NCBI RefSeq assembly: GCF_932274485.2
Contig: NC_065886.2
Coordinates: 44,999,501 to 45,063,500 of the forward strand
Length of the DNA stretch: 64,000 bases
Direction of reading: 5' to 3'
From: Patella vulgata
Taxonomy: Eukaryota; Mollusca; Gastropoda; Patellidae
Part shown: one piece after another, positions 11,040-23,483 of the stretch
Position numbering within the stretch: the first letter of the stretch is position 1
How the letters are laid out: every line of letters starts with the position of its first letter
Made by a program: the position numbers and the translations under genes
Notes under the pieces: model-generated
Database searches by the model: none
What the model was told of the DNA's origin: nothing
What the model saw: only the letters and a program-made list of their open reading frames with translations

Positions 11040-12000
11040 AGTAGCAACAGTACTTGACAATTGAAACTATTTGCGCTATTTTGTTATAGAATTTGGTGTC
11101 AGACCGTCAGTCAGCTAAAGTTGTACATATTTTCTCCCCTGGTTGATGGCCATGATAACAATGTGGAGTCAGAATATAATAAAAGGACGATCGAGACATG
11201 AATAGAGATTTTCTACCATATCACAATCGATCAGGGGTTAAGGGAAGGGGGATCATTGACGCGCTGTGAGTCATGAGTTTGGAGTTGCCCCCCCCCCCCG
11301 CGCTAGAGTTTTTTGCACCTCTCCTAAATGTAAGCAATTGCGTGATTTCAATGCAGCTTTCAAAGCTTTTGGCAGGTTCTGAGCCTCCAACAATACAAAT
11401 ACTGAGTCTTGTTAGTCATATAATATCAGCTGCCGGCTTACCGCCTACTCCTGGATCCATTCCCTTCATCTGATATATATATATATATACGTTCCATGTT
11501 TGATGTGTCTGTGTGGTATCTTCAACCATGTCTTGGATACCTTAAAACAACAATATTTACTGTTGGGTTTACAGTTGATAAATATAACTATGGTATACCC
11601 GAGGCATACAACCCAGAGTGCTTAACAACAGAGTCATACAGTTTAGTTAGTACTGTGGGTAATTGATTAGAAGCGCATACTTAGCTTTTATATATATTCT
11701 TCCAGACTCCTCCTGCTTTTTTGCAATATGCTTACAAATCGTTCACGTAAATATTAAACAATGTTAAGCTCAAAACATAAACCTGTTTGATGCCGATTTC
11801 TGAATATTTGTTTTGGGAAGTCCATTGTTGGGTTTAGCTATGTTCCATTATAGCTATGGGCGTTACGTTAATAGTTCCCCACTTCACTGTCTGAGATACG
11901 GGAGTCTAAAATATGGCTAAGTTTTTGGAGATAACCGTATTTCTATATTGTGTCCCGTCCGTAGGTTTGTCTTGTGTTATTATTTATGGGTGGTGTGATC
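11040..12000. other. No gene seen
   Basis: Intergenic. Only a short (AT)n run at 11475-11490 and poly-C stretches stand out. Confidence 0.4.
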
Positions 12001-13503
12001 CTATTCAGAAAAAGTAGGGGATATTTGATTTTGGGGGCATAATACTAAAATATGCAAATGACTACGAAAAAAGTCACTATAGAACCTAACAGAAGAAACA
12101 TTTCCAGTTACATGTGACGCCCAAACGCACCAATAGCTACCGCATGGAATGCAGGTGATGCTTGGGATCATCATGGGGGTCCAACCCAAGATTTGCACAA
12201 CTCTGACTTTGAATGTTACAGTCATTGTGGCATTGAATTCCATGGTGGAAACATCAGTTTAATTGTTTTAGTGACCAGAAAACAAATTTTGATATGCGTC
12301 GGCTTACCCAAAATGAAAGGTTACGTGCCCTTGGCATGCTACAGATCGGCACAATACAGGCGGTTGTGGCGCGGACGATGAATGTTTCTCAGTCTGTCAT
12401 AAGCAGGCTATGGTCCAGATATCGTGATACACAATCTGTACAGGACAGACCACGCTCAGGTCGACCAAGGGCGACAACTCAAGCCCAGGATCGATTTATC
12501 CGTACCTTGGCCTTGAGAAATCGTGTCATCACAGCAAATCAGATCAGCGCTCGTCTTCAAACAGACACTGGTGTGAGAGTGAGTGGCCAGACGATTCGGA
12601 ATCGACTGCATAGGGGTCACCTTCGCGCCCGACGTCCTCGCGTGATCCCTTGTTTGAGAGATCATCACATTCAGGCAAGACGTCGTTGGTGTAGGGATCG
12701 TCAACACTGGGATAATCGACGCTGGAGCAATGTGATGTTTTCAGATGAGTCAAGGTTCACTGTTGATTTTTTGGACAGACGTAGGAGGGTGTGGCGTCGT
12801 CGAAACGAGCGCTTCCAAGACGTTAACGTCATCAGACATGATCGATTTGGGGGTGGTTCTGCTATGGTGTGGGGAGGCATCACTGTTGCTGGAAGAACGG
12901 CTTTACATGTTGTTGCAGGGCGTGTTACAGGCCAGTACTACCGGGACAACATCTTGGCAGTCCATGTTGTGCCGTTCGCACGACGTCATGACAACGCAAG
13001 ATGTCACAGGGCCAGGATCGTTACAGGTTACCTCCAACAACAGAACATCACCACATTACCTTGGCCAGCACTGAGTCCCGACCTCTCCCCCATCGAGCAT
13101 GTCTGGGACATGCTTGGACAGAGGTTACGTCAACGTCAACAACGTCCTGCCAATGTCCAAGAACTTGCTGCTGCGTTGCGACAGGAATGGGACAATCTGG
13201 ACCAAAATGACCTTAGACGTCTCATTAGGAGTATGCCACGTCGGATCAATGCTTGTTTGGCAAACAGAGGAGGATTTACCCGTTACTGACTTGGTTGTGA
13301 TGCTGTGGTAACTTTGCTGTTTGACCCCGGGTATCATTTTACCCTTATAATGGTCAGTCTGTGCCTTACTTAGTCTAACGATCATTTGGAATAAATCGAT
13401 GAATGTGAACTTCATTTCATTTTGTCATTTGTTTCTTCGTCAGTTTCATTAGGTGACTTTAATAACACTTAAAAATCAAATATCCCCTACTTTTTTTCAA
13501 TAG
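12001..13503 (+). mobile_element. Tc1-like DNA transposon, internally deleted sister
   Basis: The same element as 5217-6743 in the opposite orientation. It begins CTATTCAGAAAAAGTAGGGG and ends with its inverse at 13503, followed by TA (13504-13505). The left flank is TC rather than TA, so that side of the target duplication has changed. It is 24 bp shorter than its sister mainly because of one in-frame loss in the transposase. Confidence 0.9.
12294..13289 (+). CDS. Tc1-family transposase with in-frame deletion
   Basis: This is 331 aa and nearly identical to the 339 aa transposase at 5431-6450. Eight residues (GRRFIFQD, sister residues 233-240) are missing just before the DNARCH motif. The three acidic positions can still be placed (SDESRF, DNARCH, SPIEHVWD), but the beta strand that positions the second aspartate is lost. 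The protein is therefore probably inactive, although the frame stays open. The remaining similarity shows that the two copies split recently. Confidence 0.88.
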   Translation: MRRLTQNERLRALGMLQIGTIQAVVARTMNVSQSVISRLWSRYRDTQSVQDRPRSGRPRATTQAQDRFIRTLALRNRVITANQISARLQTDTGVRVSGQTIRNRLHRGHLRARRPRVIPCLRDHHIQARRRWCRDRQHWDNRRWSNVMFSDESRFTVDFLDRRRRVWRRRNERFQDVNVIRHDRFGGGSAMVWGGITVAGRTALHVVAGRVTGQYYRDNILAVHVVPFARRHDNARCHRARIVTGYLQQQNITTLPWPALSPDLSPIEHVWDMLGQRLRQRQQRPANVQELAAALRQEWDNLDQNDLRRLIRSMPRRINACLANRGGFTRY

Positions 13504-13785
13504 TATATTAATCTAATCCATGAACGGGGACTATTTAGATGGACGGTTAAGACGATGCAATATTGGGTTGATGGCGGTTTTGAGAAAGTTTATTAGTAAA
13601 ATTATACTTGAAATCCAGTCCATTTTGGGGAGTATATAACTTATATTTACATATATGATTTTTTTTTTTTTTTTTTTTTGATAAGATTAAATATCTTTGG
13701 TATTACAATTTTAAGAGCAATGCAAAACACACAATACAAAAAATACAATACAAAATATCATTAACGAATAAGAATGCATTATTTG

Positions 13786-13870
13786 GATGAAATGAAATGG
13801 GGTTTAACGTCCAACGTTTTTACACCAACCGGACTAATACTGGGATTTATTTGGTATCCGGTAAATAATA
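13786..13870 (-). mobile_element. SINE family S1, 3' fragment
   Basis: Starts ATGAAATGAAATGGGGTTTA, the reverse of the S1 tail (ATTTC)n and its GACGTTAAACCCC end, then fades out. Confidence 0.5.
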
Positions 13871-13929
13871 TCGGGAAGTGCGAGGGGCCACAAACAATGT
13901 AAAAATAAAGGACTTTACACATAATTTTA

Positions 13930-14275
13930 ACTTTAAAGCCCAGTTTCAAGAGAGAGAGAAAGAGAGAGAGAGAGAGGGGGGGGGGGGGAGACTGGGGGGG
14001 GGTGGAATGGTTAGCAAGAAAGAGGGAGAGAGAGAGTTAAATTTTATTTAAATATTTTGCTTTCGCATAGAGGTAATTAGCAGTGGGAGGAAACCAAGGA
14101 CCCGGGGAAAACCCACGAGGCTGGATAGGCGACCCTACTCTGTGTCACGTACAACCGGGGAATGGAAACCACGCCAGCTGACTATACCCCCCCCCCCCCC
14201 CGTGTTAGTCCCGAAATGACCTAGTTTGTATCGAATGGACGTTAAACCCCATTTCTCTTTCTCTCGCTAACCATT
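13930..14275. mobile_element. Two SINE S2 copies facing each other
   Basis: 13930-14185 is a minus-strand S2 copy with its GA-rich tail first. 14197-14275 is a plus-strand 3' fragment (GTCCCGAAATGACCTAG to a CT-rich tail). Poly-C separates them. Together they form an imperfect inverted repeat downstream of the first raftlin-like gene. Confidence 0.6.
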
Positions 14276-14949
14276 CAGCCCCCCCCCCCCCACCTTCCAT
14301 CATCAGTTTCAGGAGATTTGTACAGAGCGCTGGTGTACTATCGGAACTAAATTTCAACATAGCTTCGATTTGTACTAAATCCGGGTTGATAGCCAGTGTT
14401 TCCCCACAGAGCCATCCCTTGCCCCCCCCCCCCCACCTTCCATGTTATTAATTCTACATAATATCATTTTCAAAATATGCTTGAACTAGCTCGTCAATTC
14501 ACGTCAAACTTGAAAACTATTATATCTGCCACCTATGAAGGCCCTAAGTAAACAGTTAAATAAAAATAAGGTTTGAAGTAATTGTTTAATTTGATCCTTA
14601 TCATTCTTAACTAATTACGTAATTGGGTGTGGATTTCAATTTTAACATTTAATCGAGGCTTAAGGAACGTCCGAGTAAGGCTGCTACAAACTACTAACGT
14701 TTTGCTATGACCCCACTTTTTCGTATCATTATCGCAGCAAAGAAGAACCTCTACTCTGGGTTTCAATTTTTCAAATTTAATTTATTTTATAACCTTTTCC
14801 TAACTCGAACATCAGATTAGGGTCTCGGGTTAAGTCTATTTTGTAACCCTGATCCTAACCCGAACATCAGATTAGGGCCTCGGGTTAACTCTAATACAAA
14901 CTCCAGTTATCACAGTAACGATACAATAGTAGAAACCCTACCTATATTA

Positions 14950-17372
14950 TTATCGTAATATTTTTCTTTGAAAAAACATCATTAGTTTTAAAGCTGCTTT
15001 ACCGAAACCAGCCGTTTGAACACCAGGAGAATTCAAAATTGTTGCCAATTCCCACCCATTTCTCCCCATTTCTAAAATTTTAGGTTCCCAACTGTTGGAG
15101 CTTGTTGTGCCTGTAAATCCCACTTTCATTTCAAATTGAAATTCGATCATTATGCCCTCATAACGTGGAGTCGGGTCGTTCACGACGGCTGCCGGTTTCT
15201 CAAACATCCACAAAGTGTTAAAATTGGCATTAGACGTGGTTAATGATTGCATATTCATTGATGATGACATATCAAAGAAAATGCTGACTAGCTTCCACCC
15301 TTGAGATAAAGGTCCCTGAAAACTTCCAATCCAATCACAGTTAACCGTAGAAGATGCTCCTCCAAAGCCAACCTTTGTTGACGTCTGCAGTGGCACCACG
15401 ACCGTCTGATAAACATAGTTTTCACTTGGTGTGTCTGGTATTTCAAAGAACACATCCACACCACAAACTGAAAATAAAAATAGTAAATGATCATAAAATT
15501 TCGGTTTCCTTAATATTTTATTGACCTCTCTATATTACATGCACATCAAACAAGTTTTGTTCATGTCGTAGAGAGTCGGTTAATCGTCATTAAGGGATGT
15601 TCAATTCCTTGTAGACTACAATATTGTGGAAGTCGGTTCTCCAAACATGACACACAATCAGTTATTACAAAGATATTAATATTATAATTCAAAAGTTAGC
15701 CAACATTTAGCATCCTGTGCAGACGACATCAATGTGAAATGTTCAAAGCAAGCCATCGCCACCTACAATCTTTGGTGAGCCTCTTTTTGATAAGACTTTT
15801 TCAATCCAAGATGGTAGATTAACTACGATTGGCATTTTAGAATTAAATGTAAAATATTCAATTTGAGTACATTCTAGTGGTGATAAAGCCGTTAAAAACT
15901 AATTATTTCCCAAAAAGGGAAATTAGAGGCGTTTAAACGGTATGGATTCATGTTGATTATTATTATAGGCTTTCACTTACCAGGCGTTTTTCCCGAAAGC
16001 ATATTACCAAGACCAGACGATGTCATTTGACCAGAAGTGCCCATACAAACAAATCGTCCGCCATTTTGTGTATGCTTTGCTATTGAAGCTATTAAATGAC
16101 TGCAATCTCCTTGATTCTCAACTGCACCAAATAAAGGAATGAGACCTCCACGAATTCTAGTTGCTTGAACGGAGGATTTTTCTATCAACAGCTTAAAGGA
16201 TTGGTTCGGTTCATCTTGTCTTTTCATAAAAATCCCCTAAAGTGTATAATATAAATAAATCAGAGCAAGGGTGGGTTTATCGCCCATTGATTGATTAATG
16301 TGACTTATGTTGAGATTCTTAATTCAGGACAAAATATCTTGCGCCATAGCTGTGCATTTTAGTAACATTATTTTTGACACTAATATTCCGTCAAAATCGT
16401 TAAGAATCAAATGACAGTGTCCCTGTCACTATAGAACATTCTGCACAGAGAGATCCTTCAACTTCATACTTCAAGAATATATCTCTGCCCTGAATGGCCG
16501 CCATATCCAAAAGTTTGTACACTATTTTGTAATGCGGTTCTACTCCGTGTCACGTCTGTCATACACACAAAGAACAAATAAACCTTTCCAATATTATTGA
16601 ATGGAGGTCCAATTTACTGGGTGCGTAGGAAAGAGTAAGCAAGTACTAATAGTCATGACGGCTCCTCTAGTGAGCAACTATTTATATAGCCCATCTCTCT
16701 GTCTCCCCGTCTCAGTTAGGTTTCTATCGGACATCATTTATAACGGCCAAGGTGTTATCAACAACCTTATTAGTATTTAACAGCCATTCACAAGTTATAA
16801 TACATATACATTAGTAGCCTTCATTTAACGGACAAACACATAATATTATCTAATAATATGAAGAGGTAGTGGCTAATTAAATAACTTAATTATTAGATAT
16901 GTGATTCACCTGCCTGTACCATTATCTTACACACGCGTCACAACTTGCAGCCAATAAAGATAAGGCTCTCAATGTAAAATTGCATGGAAGCCTATTGTGG
17001 TCATTTAATAATCTCGATAGTAAAAGTAGGGCGTTAAACCCCAACGAATTAACATTGATCAAATATTACCTGAAACGGCAACTTGGTTGTAGTCGAAAGA
17101 AATGCCGTCTGCGTTTGGCCGGGTATGTTCCTGTAATCTACCAGATGGTACCCTTCCGCCATTTTTGAAGAGAGTGCTGGATAAAATGAATCAATATCTG
17201 AAGAGGCCATCTCACTTCCTTCCGAAAAGGCGAACATTTTCATGGTCATGCCGACTTGAGTATTCACGAATTGGTATTCCACTTGAGGTCCATCGTATGG
17301 TGGAGTTAGGGGGACAGCAACAGCTTGCTTAATGACCTTTCCGCCACCCTTTGAAGATGAACCACAACCCAT
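14950..17372 (-). CDS. Raftlin-like protein, copy A (three coding exons)
   Basis: Coding exons are 17372-17070, 16236-15981 and 15467-14950, all with GT-AG borders and matching phases (0, then 1), giving 358 aa. The start MGCGSSSK has glycine then cysteine, as in vertebrate raftlin, so N-myristoylation and palmitoylation are likely and would anchor the protein to lipid-raft membrane. Raftlin-type segments are visible: FQGIFMKRQ across the first junction, the YQTVVVPLQ block in exon 3, the NGWELATIL block, and the end MMFFQRK. Vertebrate raftlins are near 500-580 aa with a long low-complexity middle and tail that this short form lacks. Raftlin proteins in vertebrates affect raft integrity and receptor signalling; a similar role here is inference. 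A TTG-led extension before the ATG is cut off by a splice acceptor at 17398, so the ATG at 17372 is the start. Its 5' noncoding exon is probably the one ending at 26936, 9.5 kb upstream. Confidence 0.82.
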
Positions 17373-17556
17373 AACGAGATTAGGGTTGTATTTAATATCT
17401 GCCAATAATAAAATTTAACACAAGTTAATACAAAAAAAATGTGTTGCCATTTTCTTTTTAAAGGTTCCTGCTAAAAATAATTTGAGGGATAATATATATA
17501 TATATATTTTTTTTTTTTTTGACGGGTTCCTGCTAAAAAGAATTTGAGGGGATAAT

Positions 17557-18660
17557 ATTATTATTATTATTATTTTTATTATTATTATTACAGCATATTT
17601 ATAGTGGGCCCTTTCATACAACATGTTCAGGGGCACTTTACAAAGTGACAATGTAATCATAAATAAACAACAAGATTATACGATTGTATACAGAGTCAGT
17701 TAAAAGCCTGATTAAATAAATGTGTTTTAAGTTGTTTTTTAAAAGAATATAAAGATGTACAATATCTTAAAATAAATGGTAGGTTATTCCATAAAACAGA
17801 TGCTTGATAACTAAAAGAGCGCCGACCTTAAGAGACTAGTTGAACAGTTTGGGGCTTTAAAAGTAGTTTATCTGTACGTAATGTTCGGCCAGGTGTATAA
17901 AGTTCTAAAAGATCTGAGAGGTAAACAGGGGCTAAATTATTTAAACATTTAAAAGTAAGTAATAAAATCTTAAAATCAATTGATATTTAACAGGTAACCA
18001 GTGTAAATTATATAAAACAGGAGTTATGTGGTCACTTTTCTTAGTTAAAGTAACAAGTCTAGCTGCAGTATTCTGTACTTTTTGTAATTTATCTATAAGC
18101 TTTAAAGGTAAACCAACTAAAGTGAATTAAAGTTATCTAATCGAGAAGTGACCAGATAATTAACAAGGGACTTAGTTGCCTCTACAGTTACAAATTTACG
18201 TATTTTACGTATATTTCTGATATTAAAATAGCACAATTTACAAATATTATTTACTTGAGCTCCTATAAGCATAAAACTATAAAAGATTGCGTCAATATTA
18301 CGAGCAGAATAAGATGAAAATATATCACAATTACCAATAACAACGGGGGGGGGGGGGGTTATCATGTGCAAATTTACTTAATTGAAGCAGTGGGCCTAAT
18401 AATAACTATTTGATTTTATCATCATTCAATTTTAGAAAGTTCTTTGATATCCATCTTCTAATTTCACTAATACAGTTCTTAAGTTGCAATTTTGATAAAT
18501 TGAAAGAAGATGGACAATTAAGTGTTCATACAAGCAGTTATCATCTAGATGGGCCGTTATCTGAGAAGCAATACATTTCTCCAATATTTTAGAAATAAAA
18601 CTTAAGTTAGAGACAGGTGTGTAATTTTTAAAAACAGTAGGATCCAGTGTAGACATTTTA
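17557..18660 (-). pseudogene. CR1/L2-like LINE, internally deleted
   Basis: Read on the minus strand, 18656-18432 encodes the start of a reverse transcriptase (VFKNYTPVSNLSFISK, then KILEKCIASQI). 18371-18120 carries the later LVNYLVTSRLDNFNSL-like segment, and about 17850-17710 has a WNNLP-type tail with FKKQLKTHLF. The catalytic core between them is missing. The element ends in an (ATT)n tail at 17557-17590, typical of these LINEs. It is a dead copy in the long first intron of raftlin-like copy A. Confidence 0.75.
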
Positions 18661-18684
18661 ATTAAGGGGTAACATAAGCCTGTT

Positions 18685-19870
18685 TAGACGAACTTAAGAT
18701 AAGATTAGACAACCTGCCTGAACCGCTAGACAGCAAACTCACTAATAACGACCTAATAGACCTCACCAGAACATGTATTCAAGCAATCTACTTCACCTGG
18801 GGGGGGATGATTTTCATCAACAAATTCATGGTCTGCCAACGGTCTACTAACTGAAATTTTTATGACCGCGTTTGAAGAGAAAGCCCTGGCAATATCACCC
18901 GTTAAACCTATAGCCTATTTCCGCCGAGTGGATGACACGTTTGTCATCTTAAACAGCATAGATGAACACACCACGTCCGCTTTCACCGAGGGGATATCGC
19001 AGACAAGATGAACATACCACCTTACTACAGCATCTTAACCAACAGAACAACAGTATCAAATTTACATCAGAAACTGAAATTAATGATACCCTTCCATTCC
19101 TTGATGTAAAAGTAGAGAGAGAAAACGGCACCTTAAAAACCAGTGTATATAGAAAACCAACGCACACAGACCAGTACGTACACAACCAACCAATCAGTAT
19201 CAAAAGAGCAACTTTATCATCCTTAGAAAACGAGCAAAAAGGATTTCAACACCTGAGAAACTAGATGCAGAGATGACCCACCCCAGATAAGTTTTTACCA
19301 CCTTTAACGACTACCCACCCAAATTAGTAGAAGATGTAATAAAAAAAGCACTATCTGAAAACACCGAATGCAAAGCACAAGATAAGCCAAGTGATCAGAA
19401 TCACTATCGCCTTTAATGGCAAAATATCATACCAAATAAGAAGATTGTTGCAACAAGCTGGTATCCAGGTAACCTTCTCAGGCACAAACACCATCAAAGA
19501 CATCCTCCAGGCTAATGGTAAATGCAAGTCAACTAAACCAACGTCACCCAAAGGTAGTGTTTACCAAGTCTTCTGCTCCTGTAAAGGCAGCTACATTGGG
19601 GAAAGTGGGCAACCATTAGAGGTAAGACTTAACCAACACCAACCAAAACCATCTAACCAGACCTCAGCTGTAGCAGACCACATCCATCAAAATCCAAAAC
19701 ACAAGATACTATGGGAAAAGACAAATAAATTAGCAATCCACCAAAACCACACAAAGAACAGGAAGATTTTGGAAGCCATCAATATAAAACGCCACAAACC
19801 AGAATTAAATAGAGACGGAGGCATCTATCTACCACGTGCTTATGATGCAATAATCGCAGGAAATTGAATT
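18685..19870 (+). pseudogene. Penelope-like element fragment (RT plus GIY-YIG)
   Basis: The plus strand carries reverse-transcriptase motifs (FRRVDDTFVIL near 18915-18950, then LPFLDVKVERENG and VYRKPTHTDQY) followed by a GIY-YIG endonuclease domain at 19391-19867. The latter shows VYQVFCSCKGSYIGES and ends with ILEAINIKRHKPELNRD. The order RT then GIY-YIG is diagnostic of Penelope-like elements. The reading frame shifts several times, so it is a non-functional copy, and the 5' part of the RT is absent. It lies next to the LINE at 17557-18660 and the LTR-like scrap at 19990-20108. Confidence 0.85.
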
Positions 19871-19989
19871 AAAAAAAAATTACTGTAGTGATCGATAATA
19901 TACATAAACTGAACAATAGGACAGCAATTATAATAACTGCAGTCATAAACTCCGAATCACAATAGTACCATATTTTGCCCTCTGTGTTT

Positions 19990-20108
19990 ATGTGATTATA
20001 AATTATTTTATTTATGTTGTATCTATGTAACTACTTGATATCCTGTTCCCGTTGTAAATAAATGCTGTATTTACTAAACTGATCTCTGTTATCACTAAAA
20101 AATAGTGT
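19990..20108 (+). mobile_element. LTR-like repeat, 3' fragment
   Basis: Matches the last ~115 bases of the repeats at 212-1166 and 20728-21899, including GTAAATAAATGCTG and the end AGTGTTACA. Fossil, non-coding. Confidence 0.45.
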
Positions 20109-20727
20109 TACAGTTATATGTTATGGTGCATCAACCGGCGGTTTTCATATGAAATCAGTACCTGTGTTCCTGTGATAACGAAGAAATTCCCTCGTCGCAG
20201 ACAAAGAGTTTTCACCACTAAACATCCGATGAGTTGGTAAAAAAACAAAACAAACCAAAATGAAAGACTGAAACGTTTATCTGTGAAACCGTGGGTGACA
20301 GGCGCGGTTTCAACAATAGAAAATAGTGTTACAGATGGACATGAAGAAAGAACCGGGCAATCATCAAAAACTGCAAAAGACTTTCTGATCAATAGCGGGA
20401 AACAGAAAATGTGTGTGATTGTTGTTTTACGGTGAGCCATTTTGTTTTTAAAAGAATGTAAATTATAATTGTTTGTTTTTGAACACATATTTTGGCATTT
20501 AAAATGAATTGTAACAAAGTAATAAGAGGTTTATATTTAGAAGTAAAATATTTTGTGATTGTTTAGCTGGAATTGAGTTCTAATTAGGAAATTCTTGAAT
20601 AGACTGTTGAATAGATTTTTCATCGTCCATCGCTATATTTGTGGTGAAGATATTAACTCACAAACATTCACATATTTACGGTTTTACCTGCTATGTTATT
20701 TTTATGTGTGTTTTGTATATACCCCGA

Positions 20728-21899
20728 TGTAACGGGAAAGTTTTTTTTTAAAGAGTTTTGCCCGTCTTCATTAGCCCAGTATAGGAGCAGTACAGTAGGA
20801 CGTTAAACCCCCATTTCATTTCATTTAAAGAGTTTTGCATCGTAAATTCGAGAGCTCTGTATTCCTATTAAGAAGCATCGATATACTTTTAAGGAAGAAA
20901 GGTGGCGCTTAAATTAGAAGCGCTTGTAATGTTTTGTTTTGTGTTTTGTTTAAGAATTAGAGAGATAAACCGTTGTTAATTTTGATAAATTATTTAAGAT
21001 TGGTAAAATGTGTTCAAATCATTCATTATCATTTATCTTAAGTAAAAAACAAAATGACAAAATCCTATGTTAAACTTTTTCTATATATGTACCTTTTCTA
21101 TTTTATAAAATATTTGCTATTTTGTTCTTCAAATTATATTTTGATTGTATAAATTTCCTTTTTGTAATGTTTAGAAATGACGTTTATATTGTGTGTGTTG
21201 TTATGATATCGTGTGTGATGTTACTTTATTGTGTATATTACATAATCATTTAATGTATGTGAAGCCAGTGTCCCACATGTGAGAATGGTGTTAGTTTGTT
21301 ATTTACTTAGTAAATAACTTGTGGGTTGGGGAGGAAAGGTAACAAAGTGATCTATAACTTTTATCAAATGGAACTAATTGACCTCCAGCCAGGCTTCTTG
21401 ATAATATATTTAATATTGACCTTTTAACACTGTATGCATTGTCTGTGTTGTAGTTAAACCTGTAATTAATTCAATATGTCATTTACGGGCTGCAAATGAT
21501 CTGTGTGCAACACTGGGCAGGACTTCAAAGGGATATGCACTGGTCAGTAACCATGGCATGACGAGATAAAAGAGACAATTGCATGTATGACCATGTGTCT
21601 TATCTATTCTCCGGCGCTATATAATGAGGAGTTCACTGACAGTTAAACAAGTCGACCAGCGACAGGCTTGGACGAGTGCATGGACTCGCCCGAGTTCAGC
21701 TGCTGCCTTGGCAGAGGGGCAAAATGGTGGATTTAATATTGTTAGATGTGTTCCTGTAGAAGTCTAGTCTTCGATGTAATCTAGTTCCGATGTAGTTTAG
21801 TTCATGTTGTATCTATGTAACTATTTGATATTCTGTCCCCGTTGTAAATAAATGCTGTATTTACTAAACTGATGTCGTTATCACTAAAATAGTGTTACA
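20728..21899 (+). mobile_element. LTR-like repeat (solo) with nested SINE
   Basis: It begins TGTAACGGGAAAG and ends GTGTTACA, so the ends are a 6 bp inverted pair as in an LTR. A TATA-like box (GCTATATAATG) lies near 21618 and an AATAAA near 21848. A SINE piece interrupts it at 20761-20825. No internal retroelement genes flank it and no target duplication is evident, so it is an old solitary fossil. The family is unassigned. Confidence 0.45.
20761..20825 (+). mobile_element. SINE S1, 5'-truncated insertion with target duplication
   Basis: Only the 3' part of S1 is present (CCCGTCTTCATTAGCCC to the ATTTC tail). TAAAGAGTTTTG stands on both sides (20749-20760 and 20826-20837), a 12 bp target-site duplication left by target-primed insertion into the LTR-like repeat. 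Confidence 0.85.
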
Positions 21900-22139
21900 A
21901 TGATATCAAATGAAATGATGTTTCCTATAATATGTCTTGATGTTTCAAGCTTATGCACAAATTTCGTGTGTGACAATCTTATCGAAAATTAATTTTTGAA
22001 CCCAGTATTGAATTCAATAAACACAAGACCAAAAATCGCTAGTTTGATTGTCGTTTACAATCCATATCTTACGGAAACAAATGACGATTAATTAAAAATC
22101 CGCCATTTTGGATTTTATTTTGTATTTTAATAAATGATT

Positions 22140-23482
22140 GCATCTCTAGCTGCCAGTTTCCGACTGTATTCAAAACGGCCCATGTCAGACCATTACTAAA
22201 GAAGCTAAACCTTGATCCAGACTGTCTTTAAAACTACCGACCAGTATCAAATTTATCGTTTATTTCGAAAGTCATCGAGAAAGTTATTGCTAAACAACTC
22301 AAGGAGCATCTAACTCACGATAATCTCTCAGAAGCATTTCAGTCCGCATATCGAGACAATCATAGTTGCGAAACCGCACTTGTCAGAGTGAGTAATGATT
22401 TACTACGTGGTATGGACAACAAGTGTGTCATATTGTTTGTTTTGCTTGATCTATCTGCAGCATTCGACACTATTGATCATCATATTTTACTTCACAGATT
22501 CAAATATAGGTTAAAATTATCTGACTCTGCTATAAAACTTAATCAGTCATACTTATCTAATCGTAATCAGATCGTATGTGTAGACAATGCTAAATCAAAT
22601 CCAGCCCAAGTAAAATATGGTGTTCCCCAAAGATCTGTCTTGGGACCAATTCTATTTACTATCTATACCTCTCCCCTTGGTGAAATCATCCGCAAACACT
22701 GTGTAGACTACCATCTTTTTACAGACGACACTCAACTCTATCTAATAGGACCACCATGTGATATTCCAGACAAACTGGAACGCTGAATTGAGAGCATCAG
22801 AGTATGGATGGCTGCAAACTTTCTTAAACTGAACTCTGACAAAACAGAGTACATGACCATTGGCTCAAAATCATATGTTTCATCATTAGATAGTCACCCC
22901 ATTCATGTTGGAATTGATCACATCAGCCCTGTTCAATCTGCCAGAAATTTGGGTATTATGTTTAACACTATCATGGATATATCAAAACAAGTTGCAGCGG
23001 TATCAAAGGCATGTAACTTCCAGCTGTTCAACATTGGTCGTCTACGAAAATACTTAAATACAGATTCAACTAAACTGTTAGTGAACTCTTCAATCACCTT
23101 TAAATTAATTTTCGATCCTTCAGCTCCTGCGTATTTAACAGAACTTATTTGTAACAAACACCAAAACGTTTAACAAGATCATCAGAAGCTGTCAGACAGA
23201 ACTTGCGAAATATGAAGTCTAACAAAACGAACGGGGATAGAGCATTTATGCACAGCACACCAAAGGCTTGGAATGAATTGCCTGTTACAATTAGATATAT
23301 TGAAAAATATTATTCCTTTAAAGCGTCGTTAAAAACGTTTTTGTTTAAAGAATATTACAACCAATTCTAAATGTTGAGCAATGTTGAAATAATTTACTTC
23401 AACATTCTACCAACAACATTGTAAAGCGCGTTGAGATATTATTTGTATATTGTAATGCGCTATATAAGAATAAATTATTATT
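22140..23482 (+). pseudogene. CR1/L2-like LINE reverse transcriptase, 5'-truncated
   Basis: The frames run from LKNYRPVSNLSFISK-like sequence (about 22225) through LLDLSAAFDTIDHHILL (near 22450) and YGVPQRSVLGPILFT (near 22615) to FTDDTQLYL (near 22720), then the RT thumb up to 23173. The catalytic block reads FTDD where YADD is usual, and the conserved QGS is QRS, so the enzyme would be inactive. At least two frame breaks are present. The 3' end has the GCGCTATATAAGAATAAAT signature followed by (ATT)n at 23466-23482, typical for this LINE group. No endonuclease domain is seen upstream. Confidence 0.8.
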
Positions 23483-23483
23483 A

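Noticed and set aside
17049-17405. N-terminal extension of the raftlin-like protein before MGCG
   Set aside because: It starts from TTG and crosses a splice acceptor. The ATG giving MGCG matches the family start.
22933-23157. Minus-strand frame opposite the LINE
   Set aside because: Shadow of the reverse-transcriptase frame on the plus strand.
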